The notes: generated by a model from the letters alone, not told the origin. A DNA stretch of 64,000 bases from Pantoea vagans (GCF_004792415.1 NZ_CP038853.1:1054001-1118000), one strand, 5' to 3'; shown: positions 37,293 to 46,798, numbered from the stretch's first letter. Numbers and translations: made by a program.

Positions 37293-38167
37293 TGTCACTG
37301 TCAGAAATCAACCTGTCTGCCGCTGGCGGGCCGGTTCGCCACCGGCTCCGGCCGCTGGGGGCGAACTGGCTGTGGATGCTGCTGCCTGCGCTGCTCTTCT
37401 TTGCGGCCTTCTGGCTGCTGCCGTTTGCCCGCCTGTTGCAGATAGGGATGACGGAGGATCGTACCACGCACCACAGCGGCTACTGGACGGTGATCAGTCA
37501 GCCGCAGTATCTGCAAAGCCTGCTGAACACCGTGCTGCTCTCGGCGGCGGTCACGCTGGTGACGTTGCTGATTGCGGCGGTAGTCGGCTGTTTTCTGGCG
37601 CGGCAACGCTTTACCGGGCGCGGCACGCTGCTGGCGCTGCTGACCTTTCCGCTGGCTTTTCCGGGCGTGGTGGTGGGATTTCTGATGGTGATGCTGGCGG
37701 GGCGTCAGGGTGTGCTGGCGCAACTCAGCCTCAGCCTGTTTCATGAGCGCTGGGTTTTCGCCTATTCGCTCAGCGGCTTATTCATTGGCTATCTCTATTT
37801 TTCGCTGCCGCGTGCTATCGTGACGCTGGTGGCGGCGAGCGAGAAGCTGGATCGATCGCTGGAGGAGGCGGCCCGTTCGCTGGGAGCCAGCCAGTGGCGC
37901 ATCATCATCGACGTGATCATACCGGGGCTGAAACCGGCGCTGCTCTCCTGTGGCGCGCTCTGTTTTGCCACCAGCATGGGTGCGTTTGGCACCGCCTTTA
38001 CCCTGGGCACAGAGCTGGCGGTGCTGCCGCTGACTATTTATGGCGAGTTCACTAATTACGCCAACTTTGCCACTGCGGCGGCACTCTCGGTGGTGATGGG
38101 GGCAGTGGCCTGGCTGGCGCTGATGCTGGCTAATGGGCTTGCGTGCCGGAAGGAGCGTTCATCATGA
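37292..38167 (+). CDS. ABC transporter permease 1
   Basis: A 291-aa inner-membrane protein with six predicted helices. The binding-protein-dependent transport signature is in LEEAARSLGASQWRIIIDVIIPGLKPAL (EAA motif, about residues 190-215), contacting the ATPase. Its ATG overlaps the preceding stop as TGATG, and its stop overlaps the next start as ATGA. A heterodimer with permease 2 is expected. Confidence 0.93.
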   Translation: MSLSEINLSAAGGPVRHRLRPLGANWLWMLLPALLFFAAFWLLPFARLLQIGMTEDRTTHHSGYWTVISQPQYLQSLLNTVLLSAAVTLVTLLIAAVVGCFLARQRFTGRGTLLALLTFPLAFPGVVVGFLMVMLAGRQGVLAQLSLSLFHERWVFAYSLSGLFIGYLYFSLPRAIVTLVAASEKLDRSLEEAARSLGASQWRIIIDVIIPGLKPALLSCGALCFATSMGAFGTAFTLGTELAVLPLTIYGEFTNYANFATAAALSVVMGAVAWLALMLANGLACRKERSS

Positions 38168-38979
38168 AGCGCCGGGGTCTGTTCTGGCTGCAGGTGGCGA
38201 TCACCAGCCTTACCGCACTGTTTATGATCGTGCCGGTGATGCTCTCAATGCTGGCGGGCGTCACGCAGAACTACTTCGCGGGCCTGCGCAGCGGGCTGAC
38301 GCTGAAGTGGGTGGAACAGGTGTGGCAGATGTATGCCGACACCTTCTGGCTGTCGCTGCTGATCGCCCTGAGCTGTCTGGTGGTGACGGTCATCGTGGGT
38401 GTGCCCGCCGCCTGGGGCTTACTGAAGTCGCCATCGCGCTGGGCCTCACGCATTGAGGAGTGCCTGATGCTGCCGGTTGCGTTGCCGGGCCTTGCCACCG
38501 CGCTGGGTATCATTCTGCTTTATGGTCAGTTCAGCGCACTGCGCGACAGCTGGCTCTTCATCCTGATCGGCCATGTGCTTTTTACGCTGCCCTTTATGAT
38601 CCGACCGGTGCTGTCGGTAATGCAGGCGATTGATCTGCCGCGGCTGGAAGAGGCCGCCGCGAGCCTGGGGGCGGGCTTCTGGCGTCGCTTCTTTACCGTG
38701 GTCGTCCCGAACTGTCGCAACGGCATTCTGGCGGGTGCGTTTATGGTGATTACGCTGTCGATAGGGGAGTTCAACATCACCTGGATGCTGCACACGCCCC
38801 TGACCAAAACCCTGCCTGTCGGGCTGGCCGACAGCTACACCTCGATGCGGCTGGAAGTCGGATCCGCCTACACCCTGATTTTTATCATGATGATTTTACC
38901 GCTGCTGCTGTTGCTCAACGCCTGTAATCACTGGCTGGAACGGCAATCAGCGCGGCAGCAGAGAGAGGAAACCCTATGA
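38164..38979 (+). CDS. ABC transporter permease 2
   Basis: A 271-aa inner-membrane protein with six helices; EAA motif LEEAAASLGAGFWRRFFTVVVPNCRNGI. Start ATG 38164 (MKRRGLFWLQVA) overlaps permease 1 by 4 nt and ends overlapping the ATPase gene by 4 nt. Similar to the second permeases of Fe3+/putrescine/2-aminoethylphosphonate importers. Confidence 0.93.
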   Translation: MKRRGLFWLQVAITSLTALFMIVPVMLSMLAGVTQNYFAGLRSGLTLKWVEQVWQMYADTFWLSLLIALSCLVVTVIVGVPAAWGLLKSPSRWASRIEECLMLPVALPGLATALGIILLYGQFSALRDSWLFILIGHVLFTLPFMIRPVLSVMQAIDLPRLEEAAASLGAGFWRRFFTVVVPNCRNGILAGAFMVITLSIGEFNITWMLHTPLTKTLPVGLADSYTSMRLEVGSAYTLIFIMMILPLLLLLNACNHWLERQSARQQREETL

Positions 38980-39959
38980 AAGAGGCCGTCAACGTGACGC
39001 TGCGCCACTGCTCGCGTCGCTTCAATCAGCAGGTCGCGCTGCATCCGCTCGATCTGCGGGTCCACGCCGGAGAAACGCTGGTGCTGCTGGGGCCATCCGG
39101 CTGCGGAAAAACCACGCTGTTGCGTATCATCAGCGGTCTGGAAAGCAGCGATGCGCCAGGTGAAGTCTGGTTTGATCAGCGGAATGTTACCGCGCTGCCG
39201 ATTGAGAAACGCAACGTCGGCATGGTGTTCCAGAACTACGCGCTGTTCCCGACACTCAACGTGGCGCAGAATGTCGCCTATGGCCTGAAGGTGCAGGGCG
39301 TGCCGCGAGCCGAACGTGAGGCGCGGGTGGCAGAGATGCTGGCGCTGGTGGATCTGACGCATCTGTCACATCGCGCGATTGATAAATTGTCCGGCGGGCA
39401 GAAGCAGCGGGTGGCACTGGCTCGCGCGCTGGCCGCCCGGCCTAAAGTGCTGCTGTTTGATGAGCCGCTGGCGGCGCTTGATGCCAGGCTGCGCGATCGA
39501 CTGCGGCTGGAGATCGGCGCACTGCTCAAGCGGCTGGCGATCACTGCCGTTTACGTCACGCACGATCAGCAGGAGGCGATGGCGCTGGGCGATCGCATCG
39601 CGGTGATGGAGCAGGGCCGTCTGGTGCAGCTCGATACGCCGCAGGGCATTTATCAGCGCCCGGCCTCCCGTTTTGTGGCCGACGTTGTGGGTGCCATTAA
39701 CTGTATTGCGCACGATCCCCATGGTCAGCCCCTGCGTTTTTGCCGCCCGGAAGATGTGCTGCTGGCCGACGACATGCGCTATCCCCAGCGCGGCGTAGTG
39801 GTGGGCAGCACCTTCCTCGGCGCTTCGCAGCGCTTACTGATCGATATCGGAATGGATAGCCCCATTCAGGTAGAGCGTCATGCGCGCGAAATCTGGCAGG
39901 CCGGGCAGCGCATCAGCTGGTCGCTGACCAGTCAGGCCGCGCTGGAATTCAGTTGCTAA
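38976..39959 (+). CDS. ABC transporter ATPase with TOBE-like tail
   Basis: A 327-aa ATPase. Walker A GPSGCGKTT, Q-loop MVFQNYALFPTLNV, signature LSGGQKQRVALARALA, Walker B VLLFDEPLAALD and H-loop VYVTHDQ are present. A C-terminal regulatory region (about 245-327) ends with TSQAALEFSC. The sequence class is that of polyamine/iron/phosphonate importers. Start ATG 38976 is coupled to the upstream gene. Confidence 0.93.
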   Translation: MKEAVNVTLRHCSRRFNQQVALHPLDLRVHAGETLVLLGPSGCGKTTLLRIISGLESSDAPGEVWFDQRNVTALPIEKRNVGMVFQNYALFPTLNVAQNVAYGLKVQGVPRAEREARVAEMLALVDLTHLSHRAIDKLSGGQKQRVALARALAARPKVLLFDEPLAALDARLRDRLRLEIGALLKRLAITAVYVTHDQQEAMALGDRIAVMEQGRLVQLDTPQGIYQRPASRFVADVVGAINCIAHDPHGQPLRFCRPEDVLLADDMRYPQRGVVVGSTFLGASQRLLIDIGMDSPIQVERHAREIWQAGQRISWSLTSQAALEFSC

Positions 39960-39969
39960 GGAGTCTGTT

Positions 39970-40800
39970 GTGTCTGTTCAACCCACGATGATTGCGCAAA
40001 TCAGCGATCTGCATATCAAGGCCCATGGCCGCCTCTCTTACAAACAGGTCGATACCTGTGCTGCACTACTGCAGGTTATCGACACCCTTAATGCGCTGCA
40101 GCCGCGGCCCGATGTGGTGGTGATTACCGGCGACCTGGTCGATTTTGGCCGGGCGGAAGAGTACCAGACGCTGCGGGAAGCCCTGCAACGCCTGCAGCTG
40201 CCGTTTTACCTGATGGCGGGCAATCATGACGACCGCGAGGCGCTGCGTGCCGCTTTCCCGGATCACGCCTATCTGCAGACGGGACCCACCCTGAACTGGC
40301 AGCTTCGCGTCGGCGGCGTCAGGCTGCTGGCGCTGGACTCCAGCGTACCGCAACAGCCGTGGGGAGAGCTGGACGAACACCAGCTGCAATGGCTGGATCA
40401 GGCACTGAGCGCGGCTGCCGATCAGCCCACGCTGGTGATGCTGCATCATCCTCCTTTTGCCTGTGGCATTGCCCATATGGACCGGCAACGGTTACGTCAT
40501 CCGGAGGCCCTTGAGGCGATCATCGCCCGCCATCCGCAGGTTGAGCGGGTGCTCTGCGGTCATCTGCATCGCAGTCTGCAGACCCGTTTTGCCGGCACGC
40601 TGGCCTGTGTTGCGCCAGGCGTGTCGCATCAGGTGGCGCTGGATCTGCACCCCGACGGGCCGGCTCACTTTATTCTGGAGCCGCCCGGCTTTTTGCTGCA
40701 TTGCTGGCAACCCGGGCAGGGAATGATCACGCATCAGTGTGCGATTGGCCGCTTTTCAGGACCCTGGCCTTTTTACGATAGTCAGGGATTAATCGATTAG
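39970..40800 (+). CDS. GpdQ-like metallophosphodiesterase in the ABC operon
   Basis: A 276-aa cytoplasmic phosphodiesterase of the class III / GpdQ-CpdA family. Metal ligands are D13 and H15 (ISDLHIK), D55 (GDLVDFG), N85-H86 (GNHDDRE), a His in LHHPPF, and both His in CGHLHRS. Starts at GTG 39970 after TAAGGAG, 10 nt after the ATPase gene. There is no signal peptide, so it would act on the imported solute. GpdQ releases alcohols from glycerophosphodiesters; a similar use here is plausible but not shown. Confidence 0.9.
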   Translation: MSVQPTMIAQISDLHIKAHGRLSYKQVDTCAALLQVIDTLNALQPRPDVVVITGDLVDFGRAEEYQTLREALQRLQLPFYLMAGNHDDREALRAAFPDHAYLQTGPTLNWQLRVGGVRLLALDSSVPQQPWGELDEHQLQWLDQALSAAADQPTLVMLHHPPFACGIAHMDRQRLRHPEALEAIIARHPQVERVLCGHLHRSLQTRFAGTLACVAPGVSHQVALDLHPDGPAHFILEPPGFLLHCWQPGQGMITHQCAIGRFSGPWPFYDSQGLID

Positions 40801-40961
40801 TGCCAGCTAAATCTGGATTCTCAGGCGTGAAATTTGTCTTAATGCTGCTCAAAAATGCCGACACCGTGTAGACTTAAGCCCGGATATCAGGGCTTCTGGC
40901 ACACATTAAAAAAATAATCAGGCATTAACGACATGACATTTATCTTCGGGGCGGCGACGCC

Positions 40962-42527
40962 ATGTTAAAGCTCTTTCGGCCCAAGGCCGATTTGCGCAAT
41001 CTGATCGCCCTGCTGGTGATTGTCAGCATTGTTATCACGCTCGCGAATACGCTTTACGCTACCTGGCGGGTTCAGCGCCAGGTGCTGATTGACACCACGC
41101 TTGAGGCCAATCGCGCCTACGCCGCCAAACTGGCCTCAACCAGTGAGATTTTCTTTCAGCTGGCGCAGTCACAGCTGCACTACAGCGCTAATCAGCTCAG
41201 CCGCGACTTTAATAATGAGGCGCTGCTGGAAAGCGAAGTCAGCCGCCTGCGCGAGCAGACCAGCAGTTTCAACTCAGTGGCGATAGTGGATGCGCAGGGC
41301 GTGATCAAGGCGATTTCGCCTGAGTCGCTGACTCTGAAAGGTATGCATCTGACCAGCGACGCCTCACGGGAAGCGCTGACCCTGCGTCAGCCGATCATCA
41401 GTAAACCCACCCTTTCTGCTGCCAACAATCTGCTGGTGTTTGTCTCCTGGCCCGTCTGGAGTGCCGATGGCGACTACCTGGGATACATCGGCGGCACCAT
41501 CTATCTGAAGAAAAAAAGCATTCTGAATGCGCTGCTGGGTGAGCAGTTCTACCGGGATGGCACCACGGTCTATGTGCTCGACAGCAATAATGAGGTGCTG
41601 TATCACCAGAACCGGCAGCTGGTGGGTAAAACGCTGCCGGCCATCGTCAGTCCGCGCGACGAGCAGACCAACGGCTCGCTGATGCTTGCCGGTCCGGGGG
41701 AGTCAGCTCAGCTGGCGGGCTTTGCGATCGTGCCGACCACCGGCTGGACGGTGGTGGCTCTGAAGCCGATTAACGTCACGCTGGATCCGCTGTCAGGCCT
41801 GTTAATGAAAGTCCTGAAAAATTCTGTGCCGTTCGCGCTGCTGACTCTGCTGGTGGCCGTGGTGCTGGCGCGGCTGATCGCCCGGCCACTCTTCCAGCTG
41901 GCCCGCAAAGCCAGCCGGATGGATGCGCAGGGGGTATCAAAAGAGATTGGTGGTATCACCGCCTGGTATTTTGAGGCGGCTCAGGTCAAACGTGCACTGC
42001 TCACCGGTATTGGTCTGGTGCAGGACAAGATTGGCCGTCTTAGCTCGGAAGCGCAGACCGATCCGCTGACCCAGTTGCTGAATCGCCGTGGTCTGAATGC
42101 GGTGCTGGAGTATTACCGCACGCTGCGCCAGCCTTTCTCGGTGCTGGCTCTGGATATCGACCATTTCAAAAACGTCAACGACAGCTGGGGTCATGATGTT
42201 GGTGACCGGGTGATTCAGCAGGTGGCGAGCACGCTGCGTGCCAGCGCCCGTCAGTCTGATGTGGTGTGTCGCAACGGCGGAGAGGAGTTTCTGATGCTGC
42301 TGCCGGGCACGGCCCTGGATGAGGCACAGATCATCGCGGAGCGCGTACGGCTGGGTATTGCCGAAGCCTGGCTTACGGATGTAGGACGAATTACCTTGTC
42401 TATTGGCGTTGCGGCCTGGAACGGCACCCAGGATGCCGGGCTGGAAACGAGTCTGAAACAGGCGGATGCCGCGCTCTACGCGGCGAAAAATGCCGGGCGA
42501 AACTGCGTTATCGTCGCCGCAGCTTAA
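40962..42527 (+). CDS. Membrane diguanylate cyclase with Cache-type sensor domain
   Basis: Makes the second messenger c-di-GMP. The 521-aa protein has membrane helices at about 13-35 and 283-305 enclosing a periplasmic dCache-like sensor (SSFNSVAIVDAQGVIKAISP, LVFVSWPVWSADGDYLGYIGG). A GGDEF domain follows with LTQLLNRRGL, DIDHFKNVND and active site GGEEF (about residue 439). The allosteric I-site RxxD (RQSD) is five residues before GGEEF, so product inhibition is expected. It is monocistronic between the ABC operon and the convergent bcp. The sensed ligand is unknown. Confidence 0.93.
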   Translation: MLKLFRPKADLRNLIALLVIVSIVITLANTLYATWRVQRQVLIDTTLEANRAYAAKLASTSEIFFQLAQSQLHYSANQLSRDFNNEALLESEVSRLREQTSSFNSVAIVDAQGVIKAISPESLTLKGMHLTSDASREALTLRQPIISKPTLSAANNLLVFVSWPVWSADGDYLGYIGGTIYLKKKSILNALLGEQFYRDGTTVYVLDSNNEVLYHQNRQLVGKTLPAIVSPRDEQTNGSLMLAGPGESAQLAGFAIVPTTGWTVVALKPINVTLDPLSGLLMKVLKNSVPFALLTLLVAVVLARLIARPLFQLARKASRMDAQGVSKEIGGITAWYFEAAQVKRALLTGIGLVQDKIGRLSSEAQTDPLTQLLNRRGLNAVLEYYRTLRQPFSVLALDIDHFKNVNDSWGHDVGDRVIQQVASTLRASARQSDVVCRNGGEEFLMLLPGTALDEAQIIAERVRLGIAEAWLTDVGRITLSIGVAAWNGTQDAGLETSLKQADAALYAAKNAGRNCVIVAAA

Positions 42528-42601
42528 TCGCACGACTTAATCGCAAGTAGAGCAGATGTTTTTTTACGGCAGGCAAGCGTGAAAGGGAAAGAAGATAAGC
42601 A

Positions 42602-42628
42602 GGGCGCGGCGGTCGGGCTACCGCGCCC
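42602..42628. terminator. GC-rich hairpin between the convergent cyclase and bcp genes
   Basis: Stem GGGCGCGG / CCGCGCCC (8 bp) with an 11-nt loop, lying between the two stop codons. Neither side has a real T-run, so it is at best a weak bidirectional terminator. Confidence 0.4.
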
Positions 42629-42635
42629 CTCAACA

Positions 42636-43103
42636 TCAGGCTGACTTAACGTAATCCAGCACCATGTCGTGGTGATTCGAGGTCTTAAAGTTATCAAACA
42701 CTTTCTCAATCCTGCCCTCAGCATCGATCAGGAAGCTGATGCGATGAATACCGTCATAGGTTTTCCCCATAAAGGTTTTTTCACCCCAGACGCCAAACGC
42801 CTGGCAGACTTCATGATTTTCATCTGACAGCAGCGTGAAGTTCAGCAGCTCTTTTTCGACAAACTTTGACAGTTTTTCCGGTTTGTCGGTGCTGATGCCC
42901 AGGACTTCCACGCCCGCTTTTTTCAACTCATCCATGTTGTCACGCAGACCGCACGCCTGCACGGTGCAGCCTGGCGTCATCGCTTTCGGGTAGAAGTACA
43001 CCAGAACGCGCTGTCCCTGGAAGTCGGTCAGATTCACGTGTTCGCCGTCCTGGTCGGGCAGGCTAAATGCAGGTGCAGTATCTCCGGCTTTCAGTGGATT
43101 CAT
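42636..43103 (-). CDS. bcp: Thioredoxin-dependent thiol peroxidase (bacterioferritin comigratory protein)
   Basis: Peroxiredoxin that reduces peroxides using thioredoxin. The 155-aa protein has the peroxidatic Cys46 and resolving Cys51 in TPGCTVQACGLRD. It is near-identical to E. coli Bcp in MNPLKAGD, NLTDFQGQRVLVYFYPKA and FMGKTYDGIHRISFLID. Start is the ATG at 43103 after GGAGAGATGTG; a GTG directly before it is also possible. It lies downstream of gcvR, as in E. coli. Confidence 0.97.
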   Translation of the reverse strand: MNPLKAGDTAPAFSLPDQDGEHVNLTDFQGQRVLVYFYPKAMTPGCTVQACGLRDNMDELKKAGVEVLGISTDKPEKLSKFVEKELLNFTLLSDENHEVCQAFGVWGEKTFMGKTYDGIHRISFLIDAEGRIEKVFDNFKTSNHHDMVLDYVKSA

Positions 43104-43254
43104 CACATCTCTCCATTTTCTTATTCAGGCTGTGGGTAATACACCATCTGGCCCGAAACGACCAGAGGGAATATGACCATCAGGGGGTATTTCACCACAT
43201 AGCCGATCACGCGTCAGGCATGTGGAGAAATAACTCCGGTTTATTAACTAAAGC

Positions 43255-43836
43255 TTAGCGTACCGCGCTGACCGATTCGCTGTTGTCAGCGTCAGACACA
43301 CTGTAGAGACGCAGTGTTCCCTGGGCATTCAGCTCCTGACACAGGGTATTAAAAGCCTGCTCAAAAGTGGTGCCACTGGTTCGTGTCGGACTGTGGGCGG
43401 TCATTTGAATATAGAGCGTTGGTGGCAAATCGTGTTGCGCGGGTGTGATGCGCGACACCAGTTCGGCCACGTTCATCTGATGCTTATCAATAAGATCGGT
43501 AAAGCGTTCAATAATATGCGGCGAGTCGGCCACTTCAACCTGAATGAACGCGGTATCGGGCATCGGCGGACGAACCCCGGCGTTGGTGCGCTTCATGACG
43601 ATAAGCAGCTCCAGCTCTGCGCCTTTCAGCGGCAGCGTCGATTCAATCAGCGTAATCGCGTTCCAGCTGCCTGACAGCAGCATGATAAAGGTGAATTCAT
43701 CCCCAAGCATGGCAAGACGGCTATCTTCAATATTGCAACCGCAGCTGCTGACGTGTCGGGTAATCGTATTGACGATACCCGGACGGTCAACACCGAGCGC
43801 GGTGATCACCAGATGATGGGGCTGAGATTGCGGCAA
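43255..43836 (-). CDS. gcvR: GcvR, glycine cleavage system repressor protein (TTG start)
   Basis: Two-ACT-domain protein that binds the activator GcvA and blocks glycine-cleavage gene expression when glycine is low. Start chosen is the TTG at 43836 (MPQSQPHHLVITALG), placed behind AGAGGAAAA. It gives 193 aa and the same 8-residue lead as E. coli GcvR. Longer frames with ATG (43869 or 43980) would overlap the dapA promoter and add residues without family counterpart. First ACT domain: DRPGIVNTITRHVSSCGCNIEDSRLAMLGDEFTFIMLL; second near DSPHIIERFTDLIDKHQMNVAELVSR. Divergent from dapA. Confidence 0.93.
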   Translation of the reverse strand: MPQSQPHHLVITALGVDRPGIVNTITRHVSSCGCNIEDSRLAMLGDEFTFIMLLSGSWNAITLIESTLPLKGAELELLIVMKRTNAGVRPPMPDTAFIQVEVADSPHIIERFTDLIDKHQMNVAELVSRITPAQHDLPPTLYIQMTAHSPTRTSGTTFEQAFNTLCQELNAQGTLRLYSVSDADNSESVSAVR

Positions 43837-43979
43837 AATGGCTTTTCCTCTGCTTTCGCTAATAACCATAAGGTAAACATAAAAAAAACTGCTGACAAGC
43901 GCGGGAATGGCGTGGCTTGCTTGCTTTTCCCTAAGTGTAAAACGTACCATGAAGCACTTGTTTGTCGAGGGGATCGCCA

Positions 43980-44858
43980 ATGTTTACGGGAAGTATTGTT
44001 GCACTCGTTACGCCAATGGATGACAGCGGTAATGTCTGCCGGTCGAGTCTGAAAAAACTGATTGATTATCACGTCGCCAGCGGCACCGCGGCGATCGTTT
44101 CCGTCGGCACCACAGGCGAATCTGCAACCCTGAGCCATGAAGAACATGGTGATGTGGTGATGCTGACCCTGGAACTGGCCGATGGCCGGATTCCGGTGAT
44201 TGCCGGAACCGGTGCCAATGCCACCGCTGAAGGCATCTCTCTGACGAAGCGTTTTGAAAATTCCGGCGTAGTGGGCTGTCTGACTGTGACGCCATACTAT
44301 AACCGTCCCACGCAGGAAGGGCTGTTCCAGCACTTTAAAGCGATTGCGAATAGCACCAGCCTGCCGCAGATGCTGTATAACGTTCCCTCGCGTACCGGTT
44401 GTGACATGCTGCCGGAAACCGTTGCCCGCCTGGCCGAAATTAAAAATATTATCGGAATCAAAGAGGCAACCGGGAACTTATCGCGGGTTAGTCAGATCCA
44501 AGAGCTGGTTAATGAAGACTTTATTCTGGTTAGTGGCGATGACGCGACTGCGCTGGACTTTATGCAACTGGGCGGCAAAGGCGTCATTTCGGTGACCGCC
44601 AATGTGGCTGCACGTGAAATGGTCGAGCTGTGTCAACTCGCACAGCAGGGCAATTTCGTTGAGGCACGCCGCCTGAATCAGCGTCTGATGCACCTGCACC
44701 AGACGCTTTTCTGTGAACCCAATCCTATCCCGGTGAAATGGGCTGCGAAACAGCTAGGATTAATCGCTAACGACACGCTGCGTCTGCCAATGACGCCACT
44801 GACTGCAGCCGGCCAGCCGAAAGTGGAGCAGGCGCTGGTGAAAGCGGGTTTGCGATAA
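43980..44858 (+). CDS. dapA: 4-hydroxy-tetrahydrodipicolinate synthase
   Basis: Condenses pyruvate with aspartate semialdehyde at the entry of lysine/diaminopimelate synthesis. Start ATG 43980 ([14 protein letters not shown]) after GAGGGG, 292 aa as in E. coli. The Schiff-base Lys is in [11 protein letters not shown] (about residue 161), with Thr-Thr in [11 protein letters not shown] and Tyr in [10 protein letters not shown]. It is followed after 14 nt by bamC, the usual pair. The DAP pathway enzyme DapE is also in this window. Confidence 0.98.
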   Translation: MFTGSIVALVTPMDDSGNVCRSSLKKLIDYHVASGTAAIVSVGTTGESATLSHEEHGDVVMLTLELADGRIPVIAGTGANATAEGISLTKRFENSGVVGCLTVTPYYNRPTQEGLFQHFKAIANSTSLPQMLYNVPSRTGCDMLPETVARLAEIKNIIGIKEATGNLSRVSQIQELVNEDFILVSGDDATALDFMQLGGKGVISVTANVAAREMVELCQLAQQGNFVEARRLNQRLMHLHQTLFCEPNPIPVKWAAKQLGLIANDTLRLPMTPLTAAGQPKVEQALVKAGLR

Positions 44859-44872
44859 TTTAGGGAGTTTGA

Positions 44873-45904
44873 ATGAATTACTCAGTAAAGCGGTCAACAG
44901 TAGCCACAGTAGTCGGGCTTTCTACTCTGATGCTGTTGTCGGCCTGTTCAAGCGATCAGCGTTATAAGCGCCAGGTCAGCGGTGACGAATCTTATCTTGA
45001 AGCCAGCCAGTTAAGTGAACTGAAAGCGCCAGCCGGAATGATCCTGCCGGTTCAGCGTGGTGACTATGATGTGCCGCGCACCAGCAGCCAGGCACCCACC
45101 GGCAAGCAGCTCGACATTCGTCCGCCAGCCCAGCCGCTGGCGCTGATGAACGGGACGCGCGCGCAGTTCAGTAACAATACCGGTGCGCTGATGATCGATA
45201 ACAGCCGTGGTTCAGTCTGGTCCCGGGTCGTTAACGTCGTTGAGTCAAACAAATTCCCGATTGCTTCACGTAACGATGCCGGTCAGCAGCTGACGACCGA
45301 CTGGGTGCAGTGGAACCGTGCTGATGAAGATCAGCAGTATCGTGGCCGCTATCAGATCAGCGTGCAGTCGCAGAGCTATCAGCAGCAGCTTACCGTGCGT
45401 CTGCTGGAGCTGCAGCAGGATGGTAAAACCATTACGTCACCTGTGCAGATCCAGCGTTACACCGCGCAGATGCTGAATGAAATCAGCACCGGTCTGGACA
45501 AAATTGATACCGCCAGTGAAAACGCCGCATCAGGCCGGGTAAGTGGCGCTATTGATGTGCAGAGCGGCGCAGATGACACCGGTCTGCCAATGCTGATCCT
45601 GCGTACGCCATACAACGTGGCATGGCAGCGTCTGCCAGATGCGATGAAACGCGTCGGGATGGAAGTGACCGATACCACCCGCTCAACCGGCAGCATGAAG
45701 GTGACCTACAAGTCACCGGGCAGCAGCGACTGGGATTCAGTCGGTGCGAAAGATCCGGAATTACCAAACGGTGATTACAAAGTGCAGGTCGGCGATCTCG
45801 ACAACCGTACCAGTCTGCAATTCATCGACCCGAAAGGGCATGTGCTGACCCAGTCGCAGAACGATGCGCTGGTAGCCGTGTTCCAGGCGGCGCTGAACAA
45901 ATAA
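44873..45904 (+). CDS. bamC: BamC, outer-membrane protein assembly lipoprotein
   Basis: Lipoprotein of the BAM complex, 343 aa. The signal ends in the lipobox LLSAC, predicting acylation of Cys25. The unstructured N-terminal segment that contacts BamD follows ([24 protein letters not shown]). Two helix-grip domains follow (about 100-215 and 225-343, joined by a Ser/Gly-rich linker). Co-transcribed with dapA, 14 nt away, and closed by a strong terminator. Confidence 0.97.
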   Translation: MNYSVKRSTVATVVGLSTLMLLSACSSDQRYKRQVSGDESYLEASQLSELKAPAGMILPVQRGDYDVPRTSSQAPTGKQLDIRPPAQPLALMNGTRAQFSNNTGALMIDNSRGSVWSRVVNVVESNKFPIASRNDAGQQLTTDWVQWNRADEDQQYRGRYQISVQSQSYQQQLTVRLLELQQDGKTITSPVQIQRYTAQMLNEISTGLDKIDTASENAASGRVSGAIDVQSGADDTGLPMLILRTPYNVAWQRLPDAMKRVGMEVTDTTRSTGSMKVTYKSPGSSDWDSVGAKDPELPNGDYKVQVGDLDNRTSLQFIDPKGHVLTQSQNDALVAVFQAALNK

Positions 45905-45910
45905 AGTTGC

Positions 45911-45938
45911 CTCAGGCCGGAGATTCTCCGGCCTTTTT
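45911..45938 (+). terminator. Intrinsic terminator of dapA-bamC
   Basis: Stem AGGCCGGAG / CTCCGGCCT with loop ATT, followed by TTTTATTTTGTTTTT. Confidence 0.92.
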
Positions 45939-45968
45939 ATTTTGTTTTTGGCATAATAGCGCGCGGCG

Positions 45969-45984
45969 AAGTAAACGATTGCGT
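45969..45984 (-). promoter_or_regulatory. PurR operator of purC
   Basis: AAGTAAACGATTGCGT matches the reverse-complement PurR consensus ANGNAANCGNTTGCNT at every specified base. It lies just downstream of a CATAAT (45952-45957) -10-like box and 65 bp before purC, as in E. coli. Confidence 0.85.
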
Positions 45985-46049
45985 CAAGGCAATCGCCGCA
46001 GCGGCACTGGTCGCTGAACACCCGTTATTTCAAGTCTGGAGTGAACAAG

Positions 46050-46763
46050 ATGCAAAAGCGAGCTGAGTTGTATCGCGGTAAAGCGAAAACCGTATACAGC
46101 ACCGATAACCCGGATCTGCTGATACTCGAATTCCGCAACGATACGTCAGCAGGTGATGGCGCCCGAATCGAGCAGTTTGATCGCAAGGGAATGGTTAACA
46201 ACAAGTTTAACCACTTCATCATGACCAAATTGCAGGAAGCAGGTATCCCGACCCAGATGGAAGCGCTGCTGTCCGATACCGAAGCGCTGGTGAAGAAGCT
46301 GGAGATGGTGCCGGTCGAGTGCGTGGTGCGTAACCGTGCTGCAGGCTCGCTGGTAAAGCGTCTGGGCGTGGAAGAGGGCATTGTGCTCAATCCGCCGCTG
46401 TTTGATCTTTTCCTGAAAGATGATGCAAAGCACGACCCGATGGTCAACGAATCCTACTGCGAAACCTTTGGCTGGGTCAGCAAACAGAACCTGGCGCGGA
46501 TGCAGGAGCTGACCTTTAAAGCCAACGACGTGCTGAGCAAACTGTTCGACGATGCGGGCCTGATTCTGGTCGACTTCAAACTGGAATTTGGTCTGTTTAA
46601 CGGCGAAGTGACGCTGGGCGATGAGTTTTCGCCAGACGGTGCGCGCCTGTGGGACAAAGAGACGCTGGATAAAATGGACAAAGACCGTTTCCGTCAGAGC
46701 CTGGGCGGCGTGGTTGAAGCCTATGAAGCGGTGGCACAGCGATTGGGCGTAAAACTCGACTGA
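46050..46763 (+). CDS. purC: SAICAR synthetase
   Basis: Joins CAIR and aspartate with ATP in purine synthesis. Start ATG 46050 ([16 protein letters not shown]), 237 aa as in E. coli, behind CTGGAGTG. Landmarks: [66 protein letters not shown]. Monocistronic with a PurR box upstream and a strong terminator downstream. Confidence 0.98.
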   Translation: MQKRAELYRGKAKTVYSTDNPDLLILEFRNDTSAGDGARIEQFDRKGMVNNKFNHFIMTKLQEAGIPTQMEALLSDTEALVKKLEMVPVECVVRNRAAGSLVKRLGVEEGIVLNPPLFDLFLKDDAKHDPMVNESYCETFGWVSKQNLARMQELTFKANDVLSKLFDDAGLILVDFKLEFGLFNGEVTLGDEFSPDGARLWDKETLDKMDKDRFRQSLGGVVEAYEAVAQRLGVKLD

Positions 46764-46798
46764 GTTTGTCTTAAGCGCACAAAGAAAGCACAAAGAAA

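Noticed and set aside
42602..42628. Strong bidirectional terminator between the cyclase and bcp
   Set aside because: The stem is good but T-runs are missing on both strands, so only a weak hairpin is claimed.
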